Source: Magnetococcales bacterium (GTDB taxonomy: Bacteria > Pseudomonadota > Magnetococcia > Magnetococcales > Magnetaquicoccaceae). From it: a stretch of DNA of 63,626 nt. The notes under the pieces were generated by a model. That model was not told where the DNA came from. It worked only from the letters and a program-made list of their open reading frames with translations, and searched no databases. The DNA lies in contig JADFWP010000005.1 of assembly GCA_015234115.1 (NCBI GenBank), forward strand, positions 1 through 63,626. The letters are read 5' to 3'. Shown in pieces: positions 54,584-63,623 of this stretch (position 1 is its first letter; every line of letters begins with the position of its first letter). Made by a program: the position numbers and the translations under genes.

Positions 54584-56143
54584 ATGGAAATCCTGATGTT
54601 GTTGTTGGGGGTTGCGCTGGGTGCTGCGGTTCCCTGGTTTTTGATGCAGCAGTCGCGTCGTCAGCAGGTGCGCGCGTTCCAGGAGCGGGAAGAGCGTATT
54701 CAACTCATGCTGCGCGGGGCCGAGGAGAAGACCGAGGCTGCCGAGCGCGAAGCGAAATTGTTGGCCAAGACCGAGCGCATCCGGATCGAGGAGCAGTTGA
54801 AGGAGCAGTTCCGCGACCGGCAGGAGGAGCTGGATCGCCTGAAACAGCGTTTTGACAAGCGTGAAGAGCAGTTGGATCGCAAGTTCGATCAGCTCGATCA
54901 GCGGGAACGGGATGTGGACCGGCGCCGCAATCAGGTGGAGCAGGAGGCGCGCACCCTGGAAACCCGCAAGGAGGCCTGTCAGCAGCAGGAAGAGGCGATT
55001 CATCGGCGGCTGGAGGAGGTGGCCGGGTTGACCTCCGAGCAGGCCAAGGGGCAGTTGATGGAGGGGTTGCAAGAGCAGGTGCGGCGCGAAGCGGCCAACT
55101 TCATGAAGCGCGCCGAGGACGAAGCCAAAGAGAATGCCGATCGCAAGGCCCAGGAGATCATGGGAAGCGCGATTCAGCGTCTGGCCGGCGAGTTTGTCGT
55201 GGATCGCACCGTGACCGTGGTGGCGATCACCTCCGAGGAGATGAAGGGGCGGATCATCGGTCGCGAGGGGCGCAACATCCGCGCGCTGGAAGCGGCCACG
55301 GGATGTGATCTGATCATCGACGACACCCCCGAGGCGGTGGTGATTTCCGGGTTCAATCCGGTGCGGCGTCAGGTGGCGCGGCAGGCGTTGGAAGAGTTGA
55401 TCACCGACGGGCGCATCCATCCGGCCCGGATCGAAAGTGTGGTGCGCAAGGCGGAAAAGAACGTGGCCAACGAAATCCGCGAGGCCGGAGAGCGGGCGGT
55501 CTTTGAACTGGGATTGACCGGGATTCATCCGGATATCGTCAAGCTGGTGGGCACCTTGAAGTTTCGCACCTCCTATACCCAGAATGTGTTGTCCCATTCG
55601 GTGGAGGTGGCTCGTTTTGCCGGCATGATGGCCGAGGAGTTGGGATTGGATTTCAACATGGCCAGGCGTTGCGGATTGCTGCACGACATCGGCAAGGCGG
55701 TGGATCACGAGATTCAGGGATCCCATGCGGTGATCGGCGGGCAGTATGCCAAGAAGTACAAGGAGCATCCGGTGGTGGTGAACGCCATCTGGTCGCATCA
55801 TTTCGATATCGAACCGACTTCGGTTTATGGTCCCCTGATCAACGCGGCGGATGCCCTTTCGGCGGCCCGTCCGGGTGCGCGGCGCGAGAATGTCGAAACC
55901 TATATCAAGCGGCTGGAGCAGTTGGAAAGTGTGGCCATGGAATTTCCGGGGGTGGAGAAGGCTTTTGCCATTCAGGCCGGGCGGGAGTTGCGGGTGATGG
56001 TCGCTTATGATCGGGTCAAGGATGAGGGGGCCATGACTTTGGCGAGCGAGATTGCCACCCGGCTGGAAAACGAGATGACCTATCCGGGTCAGATTCGCGT
56101 GACTGTGATCCGGGAGATGCGCGCCTCTGCCGTGGCGCAGTGA
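54584..56143 (+). CDS. rny: Ribonuclease Y
   Basis: A 519-aa membrane-bound endoribonuclease initiating mRNA decay. One N-terminal membrane helix ([18 protein letters not shown]), a long Glu/Arg/Gln-rich coiled coil (about 25-190), a KH domain ([16 protein letters not shown]) and an HD domain ([12 protein letters not shown]) are in the usual order. Start at MEILMLLLG fits the anchor. A family-1 repeat follows the stop. Confidence 0.97.
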   Translation: MEILMLLLGVALGAAVPWFLMQQSRRQQVRAFQEREERIQLMLRGAEEKTEAAEREAKLLAKTERIRIEEQLKEQFRDRQEELDRLKQRFDKREEQLDRKFDQLDQRERDVDRRRNQVEQEARTLETRKEACQQQEEAIHRRLEEVAGLTSEQAKGQLMEGLQEQVRREAANFMKRAEDEAKENADRKAQEIMGSAIQRLAGEFVVDRTVTVVAITSEEMKGRIIGREGRNIRALEAATGCDLIIDDTPEAVVISGFNPVRRQVARQALEELITDGRIHPARIESVVRKAEKNVANEIREAGERAVFELGLTGIHPDIVKLVGTLKFRTSYTQNVLSHSVEVARFAGMMAEELGLDFNMARRCGLLHDIGKAVDHEIQGSHAVIGGQYAKKYKEHPVVVNAIWSHHFDIEPTSVYGPLINAADALSAARPGARRENVETYIKRLEQLESVAMEFPGVEKAFAIQAGRELRVMVAYDRVKDEGAMTLASEIATRLENEMTYPGQIRVTVIREMRASAVAQ

Positions 56144-56153
56144 GTGCTGAAAA

Positions 56154-56289
56154 TATTGAAAAAAAAGAAGGGGTCTGGGGGATTCCTCCCCCAGGGTTTT
56201 GACTTTAAACAAAATATTCTTAGAAATTTTTTGTTCAAAGTCAAAACCCTAGGGGAGGAATCCCCCAGACCCCTTCTTTCTTTTCAATA
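56154..56289. repeat. Dispersed long palindromic repeat, family 1 (complete copy)
   Basis: Arms of about 50 bases (56158-56209 and 56236-56286) match those at 5215 and 14502, around an AT-rich centre. It sits between convergent rny and rpmB, within about 200 bases of both stops, and could serve as a shared terminator. The remaining 112 bases to the next feature hold nothing recognisable. Confidence 0.9.
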
Positions 56290-56400
56290 CTGTCACCATG
56301 ACCTGTGCGTGCCCAGAAAATGCACTTCAGGTTGAACAGAAACTTGGCATGATGGGGGGGGAAAGATGGGCATGCGTGGAAGTCGCAATTGAACTTTCTT

Positions 56401-56442
56401 CCTGCGCATGCGTTTCGAGCAAAGTCAAAACGCATGCGCAGG
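56401..56442 (-). terminator. Perfect GCATGCG hairpin after rpmB
   Basis: CCTGCGCATGCGTTT (56401-56415) pairs perfectly with 56428-56442 around a 12-base loop: a 15-bp stem beginning 29 bases after the rpmB stop on the minus strand. There is no T-tract, so it may be a Rho-dependent or mRNA-stabilising element rather than a classical terminator. Confidence 0.5.
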
Positions 56443-56471
56443 GAGTTTCCGGCAGGGTTTCCGACAGGGTG

Positions 56472-56771
56472 TCAGTCCGCGCTTGGGGTGCGGGCGACCT
56501 GTTCGCGGATGCGGGCCTGAAGGCGACGCATCGGCTCGTTGAGTCCCTCTGCGGAGATTTGCATCAGGTAGTTGTCCAGTCCACCGGCCTTGTCCACGGA
56601 GCGGATGGTTTCGGTGGTCAGGGTCATGCTGAAGCTTTGGCCCAGGGCCATGCTGAACAGGGCACGTTTCTGGATGTTGGGCAACCAGGCGTGTTTGGTC
56701 CTCCGGTGGGAATGGGAGACCTTGTAACCGATTTGCGGGGCTTTTCCCCCCAGAGTCAATTTTCTCGTCAC
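56472..56771 (-). CDS. rpmB: 50S ribosomal protein L28
   Basis: A 99-aa large-subunit protein. LTLGGKAPQIGYKVSHSHRR, KHAWLPNIQKRALF, SMTLTTETIRSVDKAGGLDNYL fit the L28 family of proteobacteria. No zinc-binding cysteines are visible. The GTG at 56771 is the start: a GGGAG site stands about 8 bases before it, while the 30 upstream in-frame codons are unrelated. It is a single gene, not in operon with rpmG. Confidence 0.85.
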   Translation of the reverse strand: MTRKLTLGGKAPQIGYKVSHSHRRTKHAWLPNIQKRALFSMALGQSFSMTLTTETIRSVDKAGGLDNYLMQISAEGLNEPMRRLQARIREQVARTPSAD

Positions 56772-56873
56772 GAATACTCTCCCGGGAGTGGCGAAGAGGG
56801 TTGAAATCCAAGTAAGGCTGATCCAATCAAAAAGTTTCGCACGGTTTCTCCGGGAAGGCAAGGTTTTTGTGAG

Positions 56874-57830
56874 TCACATGGCGTGACAGGTGAGACACAA
56901 GGCGCTGCTGGTGTTGCTGATGCGCAGAAAAGTGGCGTTGATGGGTGCGCCGCCTGCGGGAGCCACGCCATGCGGATCGTGGCAGGAGGCGCATTCCACG
57001 CGATAGGTGCTGCCGGTCTTGTAGAAACGGACCTCGTTGGGATCGGGTCTGGAATCGCTGTCCAGGTCGTAGAAGGCGATTTTATCCAGGGTGACCGTGG
57101 GGGCGATGAAATCCCTGCCCACCCGAGAGGTGGGCAGATCGATGCCCACGGGGTGATCGTTGCGCAGGTCGGTCCCAATGGAAAATACGGTGAAATCGGT
57201 GGCCACCTCCGGGCCGTCGGGACCGCTGTGGCAGGCTAGGCAGCCGACGCCGCCGCCGGGAGAGGTGGCGGCCAGGGCATGGTGTTTGGTCGAGGTGGTC
57301 GAGGATCCGGTTCCGCTCCAGGAGTCGAGAAAAGCCTCCTGATGGCTGGTTCTGCTGGCGGCGTTGTATTGTCCGGAACCGGGCATGTTGATGATCGAGT
57401 CCACGGCCACGGTGCCATCGTGGCAGGAGAGGCAGGCCAGGGAGTTGACTCCGGGGGCGTTGACCGTGGCGGTCAGAGAGGGGGTGCCCATCTGGTCATA
57501 GGTCTGGTAGGTGTTGGCTTTGAAGGTGCGGTTCCAGAGCGGGGCCGTGATGTTTTCGGTATTGGCGCCGTGGGGGGTGTGACAGTAGACGCAAACCTCG
57601 CCATAGTTGTTGCGCACCGTGATCATGGCGCCGCTCACCCCGGCGGTGGATTGGGTCAGGTTGTGGCGGGAGTTGGAGATGCCGCCGATGTTGCTGAAGT
57701 TGGTCGGGTAGTCGGCGGCCATGGCCACGCTGGCGAGGGTTGCGACCACCATGAACAGCCAGCCTGCCAGAGGCATGTGATTGATTCTCGTTTTTGGAAG
57801 TCCGGAGGATCCGGAAAACGGGGTATCCAT
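56874..57830 (-). CDS. Five-haem cytochrome c family protein
   Basis: A 318-aa exported protein. An N-terminal signal/anchor (MPLAGWLFMVVATLASVAMA at about 19-38) precedes five CXXCH haem sites at residues 80, 133, 197, 280 and 312 (CVYCH, CLSCH, CLACH, CASCH, CLTCH). Doubled-CXXCH-type spacing (CHTPHG, CHDGT, CHDPHG) suggests a periplasmic electron-transfer protein of the kind met in metal- or sulfur-respiring bacteria. GAGG about 8 bases before the ATG at 57830 sets the start. An NHL-repeat lipoprotein gene is just upstream in the same direction. Confidence 0.9.
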   Translation of the reverse strand: MDTPFSGSSGLPKTRINHMPLAGWLFMVVATLASVAMAADYPTNFSNIGGISNSRHNLTQSTAGVSGAMITVRNNYGEVCVYCHTPHGANTENITAPLWNRTFKANTYQTYDQMGTPSLTATVNAPGVNSLACLSCHDGTVAVDSIINMPGSGQYNAASRTSHQEAFLDSWSGTGSSTTSTKHHALAATSPGGGVGCLACHSGPDGPEVATDFTVFSIGTDLRNDHPVGIDLPTSRVGRDFIAPTVTLDKIAFYDLDSDSRPDPNEVRFYKTGSTYRVECASCHDPHGVAPAGGAPINATFLRISNTSSALCLTCHAM

Positions 57831-57933
57831 GGTGGATGCCTCAATGAAATGTGCAAAATCATCCTGTTATCCGATCAGCCCAGGAGGTGCGGCCCGGCCT
57901 TGATCCAGGATGTTGCAATTTGGCTTCCAATAT

Positions 57934-59082
57934 TCACGGCTTGCGCACGATGGTTGGGAGAGGTTGCCCTTTCTGGATCGCCTGCCCCTCCTGGTCGGAG
58001 AGGGCGCGCAACACTTCGACCTTGCCAAACCATTGATCCACGATGTAAACCCGTCCCGATTCATCGCTGGCGACGCCGGCGGGTGAAGAGAACAGGGCCG
58101 GTCCATCCTCTTTGCCCCGGTCGCCGAGCGGCAACAGCAACACCCCTTCGTCGGTGAAAACCTGGATGTTGACAAAGGAGCCGTCCACCACATAAACCAG
58201 CCCCTTCTGGTCCACGGTCAGGGTCCGTGGGCGGGCGAACTGTCCCAATCCCCGCCCGACCTGTCCCCATTTGGCGAGGAATTTCCCTTCCCGATCAAAG
58301 ATCTGAACCCGGAAATTGCCGGAGTCGAGCACGAACACCCGTCCATCCGGACCCACGGCCACATCGGAAGGATAGGAGAGTTCCCCCTCTCCGCTTCCGC
58401 GTTTGCTGATTTTGTGCACCACACGCCCCTCCGCATCGAAGATCCAGAGCGCATGATGGGCACCGTCTTTCGGATCGCGGTCCGTGACATAGATCCGGTC
58501 GCCACCAGGGCTGACGGCGATGCCGCCGGGTCGCACCATGCCGCTTTTTTCGCCGAGGGTGCGGACCCACAAGCCGAACGGGTCGTACACGATAATCACT
58601 TTTTGTTGAGAATCAACGACATAAACCTGTCCGACCCGATCAATGGCCACGCCCAGCGGTTGGGAGAGCTTGCCTTCGAGACGCCCGCCAAACTGAAAAT
58701 AACGTCGTCGCGCCGCATCGAAGACATGAATCACCCGAGCCATGGAATCGCTGACATAGATGCGTCCCTGCGCGGCAGCCACCCGCACCGGCTTTTGGAA
58801 CACCTTGCGGGACGGAGAGGCTTCTCCGGTGACTTTCCGGAGCAGATCCACCTCCTTGTCCTTGCGCCACTCCACATCCCCTGGTGTCCGCAGCACGGTT
58901 TCCCAGACATACCGGGGCTGCTCCGGCGGCATGGGCCAATAATAGCGCTTGATTTCGGTGGGCGCGGCGCTCTCCTTTTCCCCTCCGGCAGTGCAGCCGG
59001 TGAGCGTCGTCAAGATCACCAGCAGCAGACCGATGTGGCTCAAGAGGGATGACCGGTTCTCAATATTTGGAATTTTCTTCAT
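57934..59082 (-). CDS. NHL-repeat (six-bladed propeller) lipoprotein
   Basis: A 382-aa lipoprotein: signal ending in lipobox LTGC (residues about 27-30), then about six NHL blades (QKPVRVAAAQGRIYVSDSMA, SQPLGVAIDRVGQVYVVDSQ, SYPSDVAVGPDGRVFVLDSG, ARPRTLTVDQKGLVYVVDGS, SSPAGVASDESGRVYIVDQW). It probably binds a partner at the membrane. It precedes the five-haem cytochrome gene by 103 bases, suggesting a joint electron-transfer complex. Confidence 0.88.
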   Translation of the reverse strand: MKKIPNIENRSSLLSHIGLLLVILTTLTGCTAGGEKESAAPTEIKRYYWPMPPEQPRYVWETVLRTPGDVEWRKDKEVDLLRKVTGEASPSRKVFQKPVRVAAAQGRIYVSDSMARVIHVFDAARRRYFQFGGRLEGKLSQPLGVAIDRVGQVYVVDSQQKVIIVYDPFGLWVRTLGEKSGMVRPGGIAVSPGGDRIYVTDRDPKDGAHHALWIFDAEGRVVHKISKRGSGEGELSYPSDVAVGPDGRVFVLDSGNFRVQIFDREGKFLAKWGQVGRGLGQFARPRTLTVDQKGLVYVVDGSFVNIQVFTDEGVLLLPLGDRGKEDGPALFSSPAGVASDESGRVYIVDQWFGKVEVLRALSDQEGQAIQKGQPLPTIVRKP

Positions 59083-59164
59083 TGTTCTTTACTGATTATG
59101 AAAAAACGTGAAGGGGGCTGCGCCTGAAGTACCTGCCGATGACATGGGAATACGCAGCGACTCG

Positions 59165-59270
59165 CTTGCCTGACGGGGGAGGAACACCCCCTCACCTCCC
59201 CACCGTGGTCCTCTCTTGCGGGAGTTCCCCAATAACGCAACGAAGTGGTTGCTTCGACCGCCTCCACGAT
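59165..59270 (-). repeat. Dispersed structured repeat, family 2 (copy C)
   Basis: Read on the minus strand: ATCGTGG (59270) pairs with CCACGGT (59202) around a longer interior than in copies A and B, then comes GGGGAGGTGAGGGGGTGTTCC and CCCCCGTCAGGCAAG. The common tail order is shared with 26447-26485 and 34548-34585. The 255-base space between the NHL gene and the DUF1858 gene is otherwise empty. Confidence 0.55.
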
Positions 59271-59346
59271 GGCACAATGAAACCCTGATGACAAGTCTGT
59301 CAGCAGCACCGGGTGCGTGAAGGCTCAGGAGAATTCAGGACCATCT

Positions 59347-59574
59347 ATGGAGGGGGAAATGGCTTGTATTGATGTGGGAAAAAACATGGCCCAATTGATG
59401 CGGGAACATCCGGGACTGTCCAGGCTCCTGGCGCTCAAGGGGATCGATTGCGGCGAGTGTCTGGCCTCCGAGGTCGATACCCTGGCCGATGTGGCCCGCA
59501 TGTACGACCTCGATCTGCCTGCCCTGATCGCCGAGATTTGCGGCCTGGAAGGACAAGGCCAGACGAACGGGTAA
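59347..59574 (+). CDS. DUF1858-type small Cys-pair protein
   Basis: A 75-aa protein with NMAQLMREHPGLSRLLALKGIDCGECLAS, the DUF1858 pattern in which two cysteines (C-x-x-C) follow GID. Other members occur beside hybrid-cluster proteins and ScdA/YtfE-type iron-sulfur repair proteins. AGGA at 59336-59340 suggests the ATG at 59347; ATG 59359 and GTG 59317 are alternatives. Its role here is not known. Confidence 0.75.
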   Translation: MEGEMACIDVGKNMAQLMREHPGLSRLLALKGIDCGECLASEVDTLADVARMYDLDLPALIAEICGLEGQGQTNG

Positions 59575-59873
59575 TTTTTGCTCTTTTTGAAAGAGCCTCT
59601 GGAAAGCAACCGGGAAGTGTGCTAAGCTGATGTCCGGTGGGTCGCAAAGGATTTTCCCGCACGATGTCCATGGCGGTTATCTCACGGCGTTTACCTTGAA
59701 ATCATTATAAAAAAATCATGAATCCATCCAGGGTGCCCAAAAGCACTGGTTTCGCACGCGCGCATTTCTGAAAAAAATTGCGTCGTGCGATTCCGGGCAA
59801 TGCGCCTCATGGAGGAGATCGTGGCTTCCTGGTGACTGATCCTCAGGGTCGCCAGTCGCGGAGGCATTGGGTG
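59575..59873. other. Intergenic stretch with no recognised gene
   Basis: These 299 bases separate the DUF1858 gene from the TPR gene. I see a weak GCTCTTT/AAAGAGC hairpin near 59580-59596 which could terminate the upstream gene, and no coding sequence or repeat. An A/T-rich tract lies near 59700-59775 and may hold the promoter of the TPR operon. Confidence 0.5.
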
Positions 59874-61772
59874 ATGAAACAATCGGCGGGTGGAGACAAA
59901 CGGATGCAGTGGATCCGATTGGGATGGGTGGGACCGGTCATGGGTTTGGCCCTGGCGGGATGTGTGGCCACGGGCACGGTTTCCCAGGAGGCAACCGCAG
60001 AGGCGGCGCGTGACACGCCGGTTGCGCCGACCCCCCCGGCCACTGCGCCCGCCGCCCCGCCAAACGCCACTCCGGAAGAACCATCCGCCGGCAAGCCGAT
60101 TGCCGATGGCGTCTATTATTATTATGTGCTGGGCCACATGATGATGGGCGACCGACGCTGGGAAGAGGCGGAAAAGGCCTTTATCCGCGTGGCCGAAGGG
60201 GATCCCAAATCGGTCGAAGCCCGGTTGATCGTGGCCCATCTGGCCACCCAGCGCGGGGATCTCGGCGTGGCGTTGCGTCATGCCCGCGAAGCGGTGGAAC
60301 TGGATCCGGAAAATTCCAAAGCCCGCCTGCTGCTGGCCGGACTGCTCAACGCCTTGGAAAAATTTCCGGAAGCGGCCACCCAGTACGAACTGCTCCTGAA
60401 GAAAAATCCGGATCACCTCTCCGCGCGTCTGATGCTGGCGCAGATCTACGGACGCCTGAAAGATCCCGGTCGCGCCAAAAACGCGCTGGCACCGCTGATG
60501 CACAAGCCGGAAGTGGCCTGGAAAGCCAATCTGGCCCTGGGACGGGCCTATGTGCATCTGTCCGATCTCAAAAAATCCCTGGAATATTTCCGCAAGGCGC
60601 GCAAACAGGCGCCGGATCAGCTCGAACCGGTGCTGGCGCTCGGCGCCGCCTTGCAGGAGCTGGACCGTCCCAAAGAGGCCGAGACCATCTACCGGGCATT
60701 CCTGGCGCGCAATCCGGAGAGCGAAACCATCCACAGCCGGTTGGGTCGGCTGCTGCTCACTCAGGAGGAACGGGCCGCAGCTCTGGAGGAGTTCCGCACC
60801 ATTGCCCGTCTCTCCCCCGGCAGTGTCCAGGCCCGCCTGACTTCGGCGCTGATCCTGATGAGCCAACGCCAGTACGAAGAGGCTTTGCAGGAGTTGCGAC
60901 TCGCCGAGGCGGCCCGTCCCGGCAACAGCGGCGTGGCCTACTATATCGGTCAATCCCTGGAGGCGTTGGAGCGCATCAAGGAGGCCCGCGCCGCCTATGA
61001 GCCGATCAAACGCGAAGAGCCGTTCTACATCGAAGCCCAGGTGCGCATCGCCTTCCTCGATGCCTACGAGAAAAAAGGCAAGGAGGCGGTGGTTCGCTTG
61101 CGCGATCTGAACGCCCTCTTCCCGGATCGCATCGAGGTGCTGCTCGCCTTGTCGGTCATTCTGTTGCAGGAAGAGGATTATGGCGCCGTCGTGGATGCCG
61201 CTTCCAAAGGGCTGCATCTGGCCCCGGATCAGAGCCGTTTTCTGTTCAATCGCGCCATGGCCCTCGACAAACTGAAACGCTGGCCCGAAGCCGAACAGGA
61301 TCTGCGGCAATACATCGACAAAAATCCGGAAGATGTCCATGCCCTGAATTATCTCGGTTACAGTTGGGCCGATCGGAACGAAAAACTTGAAGATGCCCAT
61401 AAACTGATCTTCAAGGCCACGCAACTGGCTCCGGGGGATGGCTTCATTCTCGACAGCCTGGGTTGGGTGCTGTTCCGGATGAACCGGCTCGAAGAGGCTT
61501 TGACCCGGATGCGCGAGGCCGTGCGCATGGAACCAAAGGATCCGACGATCCGGGAACATCTCGGAGATGTGCTGGCCGCCTCCGGGCGCATCCAGGAGGC
61601 TTTGACCGTATGGCGTCAGGCGCTGGAACTCGATACCGGCAACGAGACGTTGCGACTCAAGATCGAACGTACCGGACAATCGGGCGATGCCGGAACCAGG
61701 AGCATCGATGCCAGCGGGTCGTCGAGTGATCGCTCTGGCACAGGGACCGCAATCGGCGGCGCCACCCGTTGA
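59874..61772 (+). CDS. TPR-repeat lipoprotein
   Basis: A 632-aa protein: a signal ending in lipobox LALAGC (Cys near residue 29), a Pro/Ala-rich linker, then about fourteen tetratricopeptide repeats (RRWEEAEKAFIRVAEGDPKS, NPEDVHALNYLGYSWADRNE, RMNRLEEALTRMREAVRMEP). The combination of PEDVHALNYLGY and DSLGWVLFR recalls the tetratricopeptide outer-membrane lipoproteins upstream of ispE in many proteobacteria. The start ATG 59874 follows GGAGG; 59904 is also possible. It is coupled to a lolB-like gene (TGA within TTGA). Confidence 0.85.
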   Translation: MKQSAGGDKRMQWIRLGWVGPVMGLALAGCVATGTVSQEATAEAARDTPVAPTPPATAPAAPPNATPEEPSAGKPIADGVYYYYVLGHMMMGDRRWEEAEKAFIRVAEGDPKSVEARLIVAHLATQRGDLGVALRHAREAVELDPENSKARLLLAGLLNALEKFPEAATQYELLLKKNPDHLSARLMLAQIYGRLKDPGRAKNALAPLMHKPEVAWKANLALGRAYVHLSDLKKSLEYFRKARKQAPDQLEPVLALGAALQELDRPKEAETIYRAFLARNPESETIHSRLGRLLLTQEERAAALEEFRTIARLSPGSVQARLTSALILMSQRQYEEALQELRLAEAARPGNSGVAYYIGQSLEALERIKEARAAYEPIKREEPFYIEAQVRIAFLDAYEKKGKEAVVRLRDLNALFPDRIEVLLALSVILLQEEDYGAVVDAASKGLHLAPDQSRFLFNRAMALDKLKRWPEAEQDLRQYIDKNPEDVHALNYLGYSWADRNEKLEDAHKLIFKATQLAPGDGFILDSLGWVLFRMNRLEEALTRMREAVRMEPKDPTIREHLGDVLAASGRIQEALTVWRQALELDTGNETLRLKIERTGQSGDAGTRSIDASGSSSDRSGTGTAIGGATR

Positions 61773-62611
61773 ACCGCGCCCCCTGGAGCCGGTTGGCGCG
61801 GATCGGGATGGCGTTGTGGGCCGGATTGATGGTCACGGCCTGTTCCACTGTGCCGGAGATGTCCGGGTTTTCGGGCTGGTTCGGATCGGCCCGGACGCTC
61901 CCGGCTGAATTGATTGTCGGACGCTATCAGGTCGATCAGTCTGCCCGTCGCTATCGTCCCTTGCATTGGGCGGTCGATGGGGTGCTGGATCTGGAAACCC
62001 CGGACCAGGAACGACGCAACCGCATCGATCTGTTGGGCAGCGGCCCGGATCGGGTCCGACTGCGGGCTTATGGCCCCTTCCGGCAGGTGGCGGCAGAGTT
62101 GATCACCCGCGACAACCGGTTGCGCTGGGTCGATCCGGAGAGCCGCAGCGTGATCGAAGTGCCCGCCAGTTCCGAAGGATTGCATTATCTGCTGGGCGTG
62201 CCGATTCCTCCGGGTCGTTTTTTCCAGGTGATCATGGCGCGGGCCGAGGGGTTGTTGCCGCTGACCGGTCAACTTTCCCTGGAGCCGAACGGCGTGGCGG
62301 TCACGACGCGCGACGGCGAGCAGTTGCGGCTGGATCCTGCGGATGGACGGATTCTGGAGCGCTCTGGCCGACCGCGTTTCAGTGCGGCGTATCATGTGGT
62401 CTACACCTGGCCCGATCCTGCCAAAAATATCGATGGGGGGTTGCTGATGCCGGAACGGATTCTGGTCACTCTGGAAAAGCCGAAAGTGCGTCTGGAGTGG
62501 ATCGTGAATGCGTGGCGTTTCCCGCTCACCGGACTGGCTGAAGACGCTTTTGATCAGGCGGTGGCGCAAGGCTTCACCCTCTCCCGTCCCGCCCTGGAGC
62601 ACAAGCCGTGA
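61769..62611 (+). CDS. lolB: LolB-like outer-membrane lipoprotein receptor
   Basis: A 280-aa lipoprotein. The signal is short (WSRLARIGMALWAGLMVTAC), with lipobox VTAC, and the mature part has the unspecific beta-rich LolB/DUF4292 character (VDGVLDLETPDQERRNRIDLLGSG, RLRAYGPFRQVAAELIT, LPLTGQLSL). LolB receives lipoproteins from LolA at the outer membrane. The start is a TTG at 61769 that overlaps the TPR stop; an ATG at 61808 is possible but would remove the basic n-region. It overlaps ispE by 4 bases, the classical lolB-ispE order. Confidence 0.75.
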   Translation: MNRAPWSRLARIGMALWAGLMVTACSTVPEMSGFSGWFGSARTLPAELIVGRYQVDQSARRYRPLHWAVDGVLDLETPDQERRNRIDLLGSGPDRVRLRAYGPFRQVAAELITRDNRLRWVDPESRSVIEVPASSEGLHYLLGVPIPPGRFFQVIMARAEGLLPLTGQLSLEPNGVAVTTRDGEQLRLDPADGRILERSGRPRFSAAYHVVYTWPDPAKNIDGGLLMPERILVTLEKPKVRLEWIVNAWRFPLTGLAEDAFDQAVAQGFTLSRPALEHKP

Positions 62612-63477
62612 ACCGGCGTTTCCTGGCCCCGGCCAAGGTGAATCTGACCTTGCGGGTCGTGGGCCGGAGAGCGGATGGTTATCATCTGCTTGAATCTCTC
62701 ATGTTTTTCTTTCCCTTGTACGACATCCTGGAAATCACGCCGCTCCCGGAGGGATTGGAATTGCACTGTGAGCCTGCGGTCACGGCCTTGCCGGAGGAGA
62801 ATCTGGTGCTGCGTGCCGCCCGGTTGTTGGCGCAGGTTGCGGGTGTGAAACGCGGGGCGCGGTTGCGCCTGGTGAAGCACATTCCGGATGGTGCCGGGTT
62901 GGGGGGAGGCTCGTCGGATGCGGCCTTGACCCTGCTGGCTCTGAACCGGATGTGGGATGTGCAGCTGGGACGGTCGGAGTTGATGGCGCTGGGGTTGAAA
63001 CTGGGGGCGGATCTGCCCTTTTTCCTGGGAGGAGAGGCGGCGTTGGTGGGCGGAGTGGGCGAACGGCTGACCCCGTTGCCGACGCCGTTGACCGGGACGT
63101 GCGTGGTGGTGTTTCCGGGAGAGGGGTTGGCCACCCGGCGGGTGTTTCAGGCCTTGGACGGGCGGTTTCCGTGTCGTCCGGAGCCGTTGGGTCTGCCCCG
63201 GGCGGGTGAGGATCTGGCCTTGTGGTTGGAAAACGATCTGACGCTGCCGGCTTTGGAATTGATGCCGGGGATTGGTGTGGCGCATGCGGCGCTGCTGGGG
63301 GTTGGCGCCAGGGGGGCGGTGATGTCGGGGAGTGGTTCGACGGTGGTGGGATTGTTTGCCGACAGCGGGCAGGCGGAACAGGCGGTGGCGCGGTTGGTGG
63401 CGGATCATCCGGGCTGGCGGATTTTTGCCGGCGCACTCTTGAACGAACACCCTTTCCTCTCTGAAGCAAACCATTAA
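62608..63477 (+). CDS. ispE: 4-diphosphocytidyl-2-C-methyl-D-erythritol kinase
   Basis: A 289-aa GHMP kinase of the MEP isoprenoid pathway. LAPAKVNLTLRVVGRRADGYH opens it, GAGLGGGSSDAAL is the ATP loop and MSGSGSTVVGLF the C-terminal motif. The start is GTG at 62608, overlapping the lolB-like gene by 4 bases. A family-1 repeat begins directly at the TAA. Confidence 0.96.
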   Translation: MNRRFLAPAKVNLTLRVVGRRADGYHLLESLMFFFPLYDILEITPLPEGLELHCEPAVTALPEENLVLRAARLLAQVAGVKRGARLRLVKHIPDGAGLGGGSSDAALTLLALNRMWDVQLGRSELMALGLKLGADLPFFLGGEAALVGGVGERLTPLPTPLTGTCVVVFPGEGLATRRVFQALDGRFPCRPEPLGLPRAGEDLALWLENDLTLPALELMPGIGVAHAALLGVGARGAVMSGSGSTVVGLFADSGQAEQAVARLVADHPGWRIFAGALLNEHPFLSEANH

Positions 63478-63623
63478 AAAAAAAGAAGGGGTCTGGGGGA
63501 TTCTTCCCCCAGGGTTTTGACTTTAGCCTTTAAAAACAAAATATTTTTAAAATTTTTATTTTTAAAGGCAAAGTCAAAACCCTGGGGGAAGAATCCCCCA
63601 GGCCCCTTCTTTTCTTTCAATGG
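63478..63623. repeat. Dispersed long palindromic repeat, family 1 (complete copy)
   Basis: Arms of about 55 bases (63481-63533 and 63565-63620) around an unusually AT-rich centre. It starts right after the ispE stop codon and again begins AAAGAAGGGGTCTGGGGGATT and ends CCCCTTCTTTTCTTTCAATGG. Confidence 0.9.

Noticed and set aside
53756-56212. An 818-codon minus-strand frame opposite fthC and rny
   Set aside because: It is the shadow of two conserved genes and begins inside a family-1 repeat; its composition is unlike a real protein.
59691-61679. A 662-codon minus-strand frame opposite the TPR gene
   Set aside because: It arises from the regular TPR codon pattern. No ribosome site or conserved motif.
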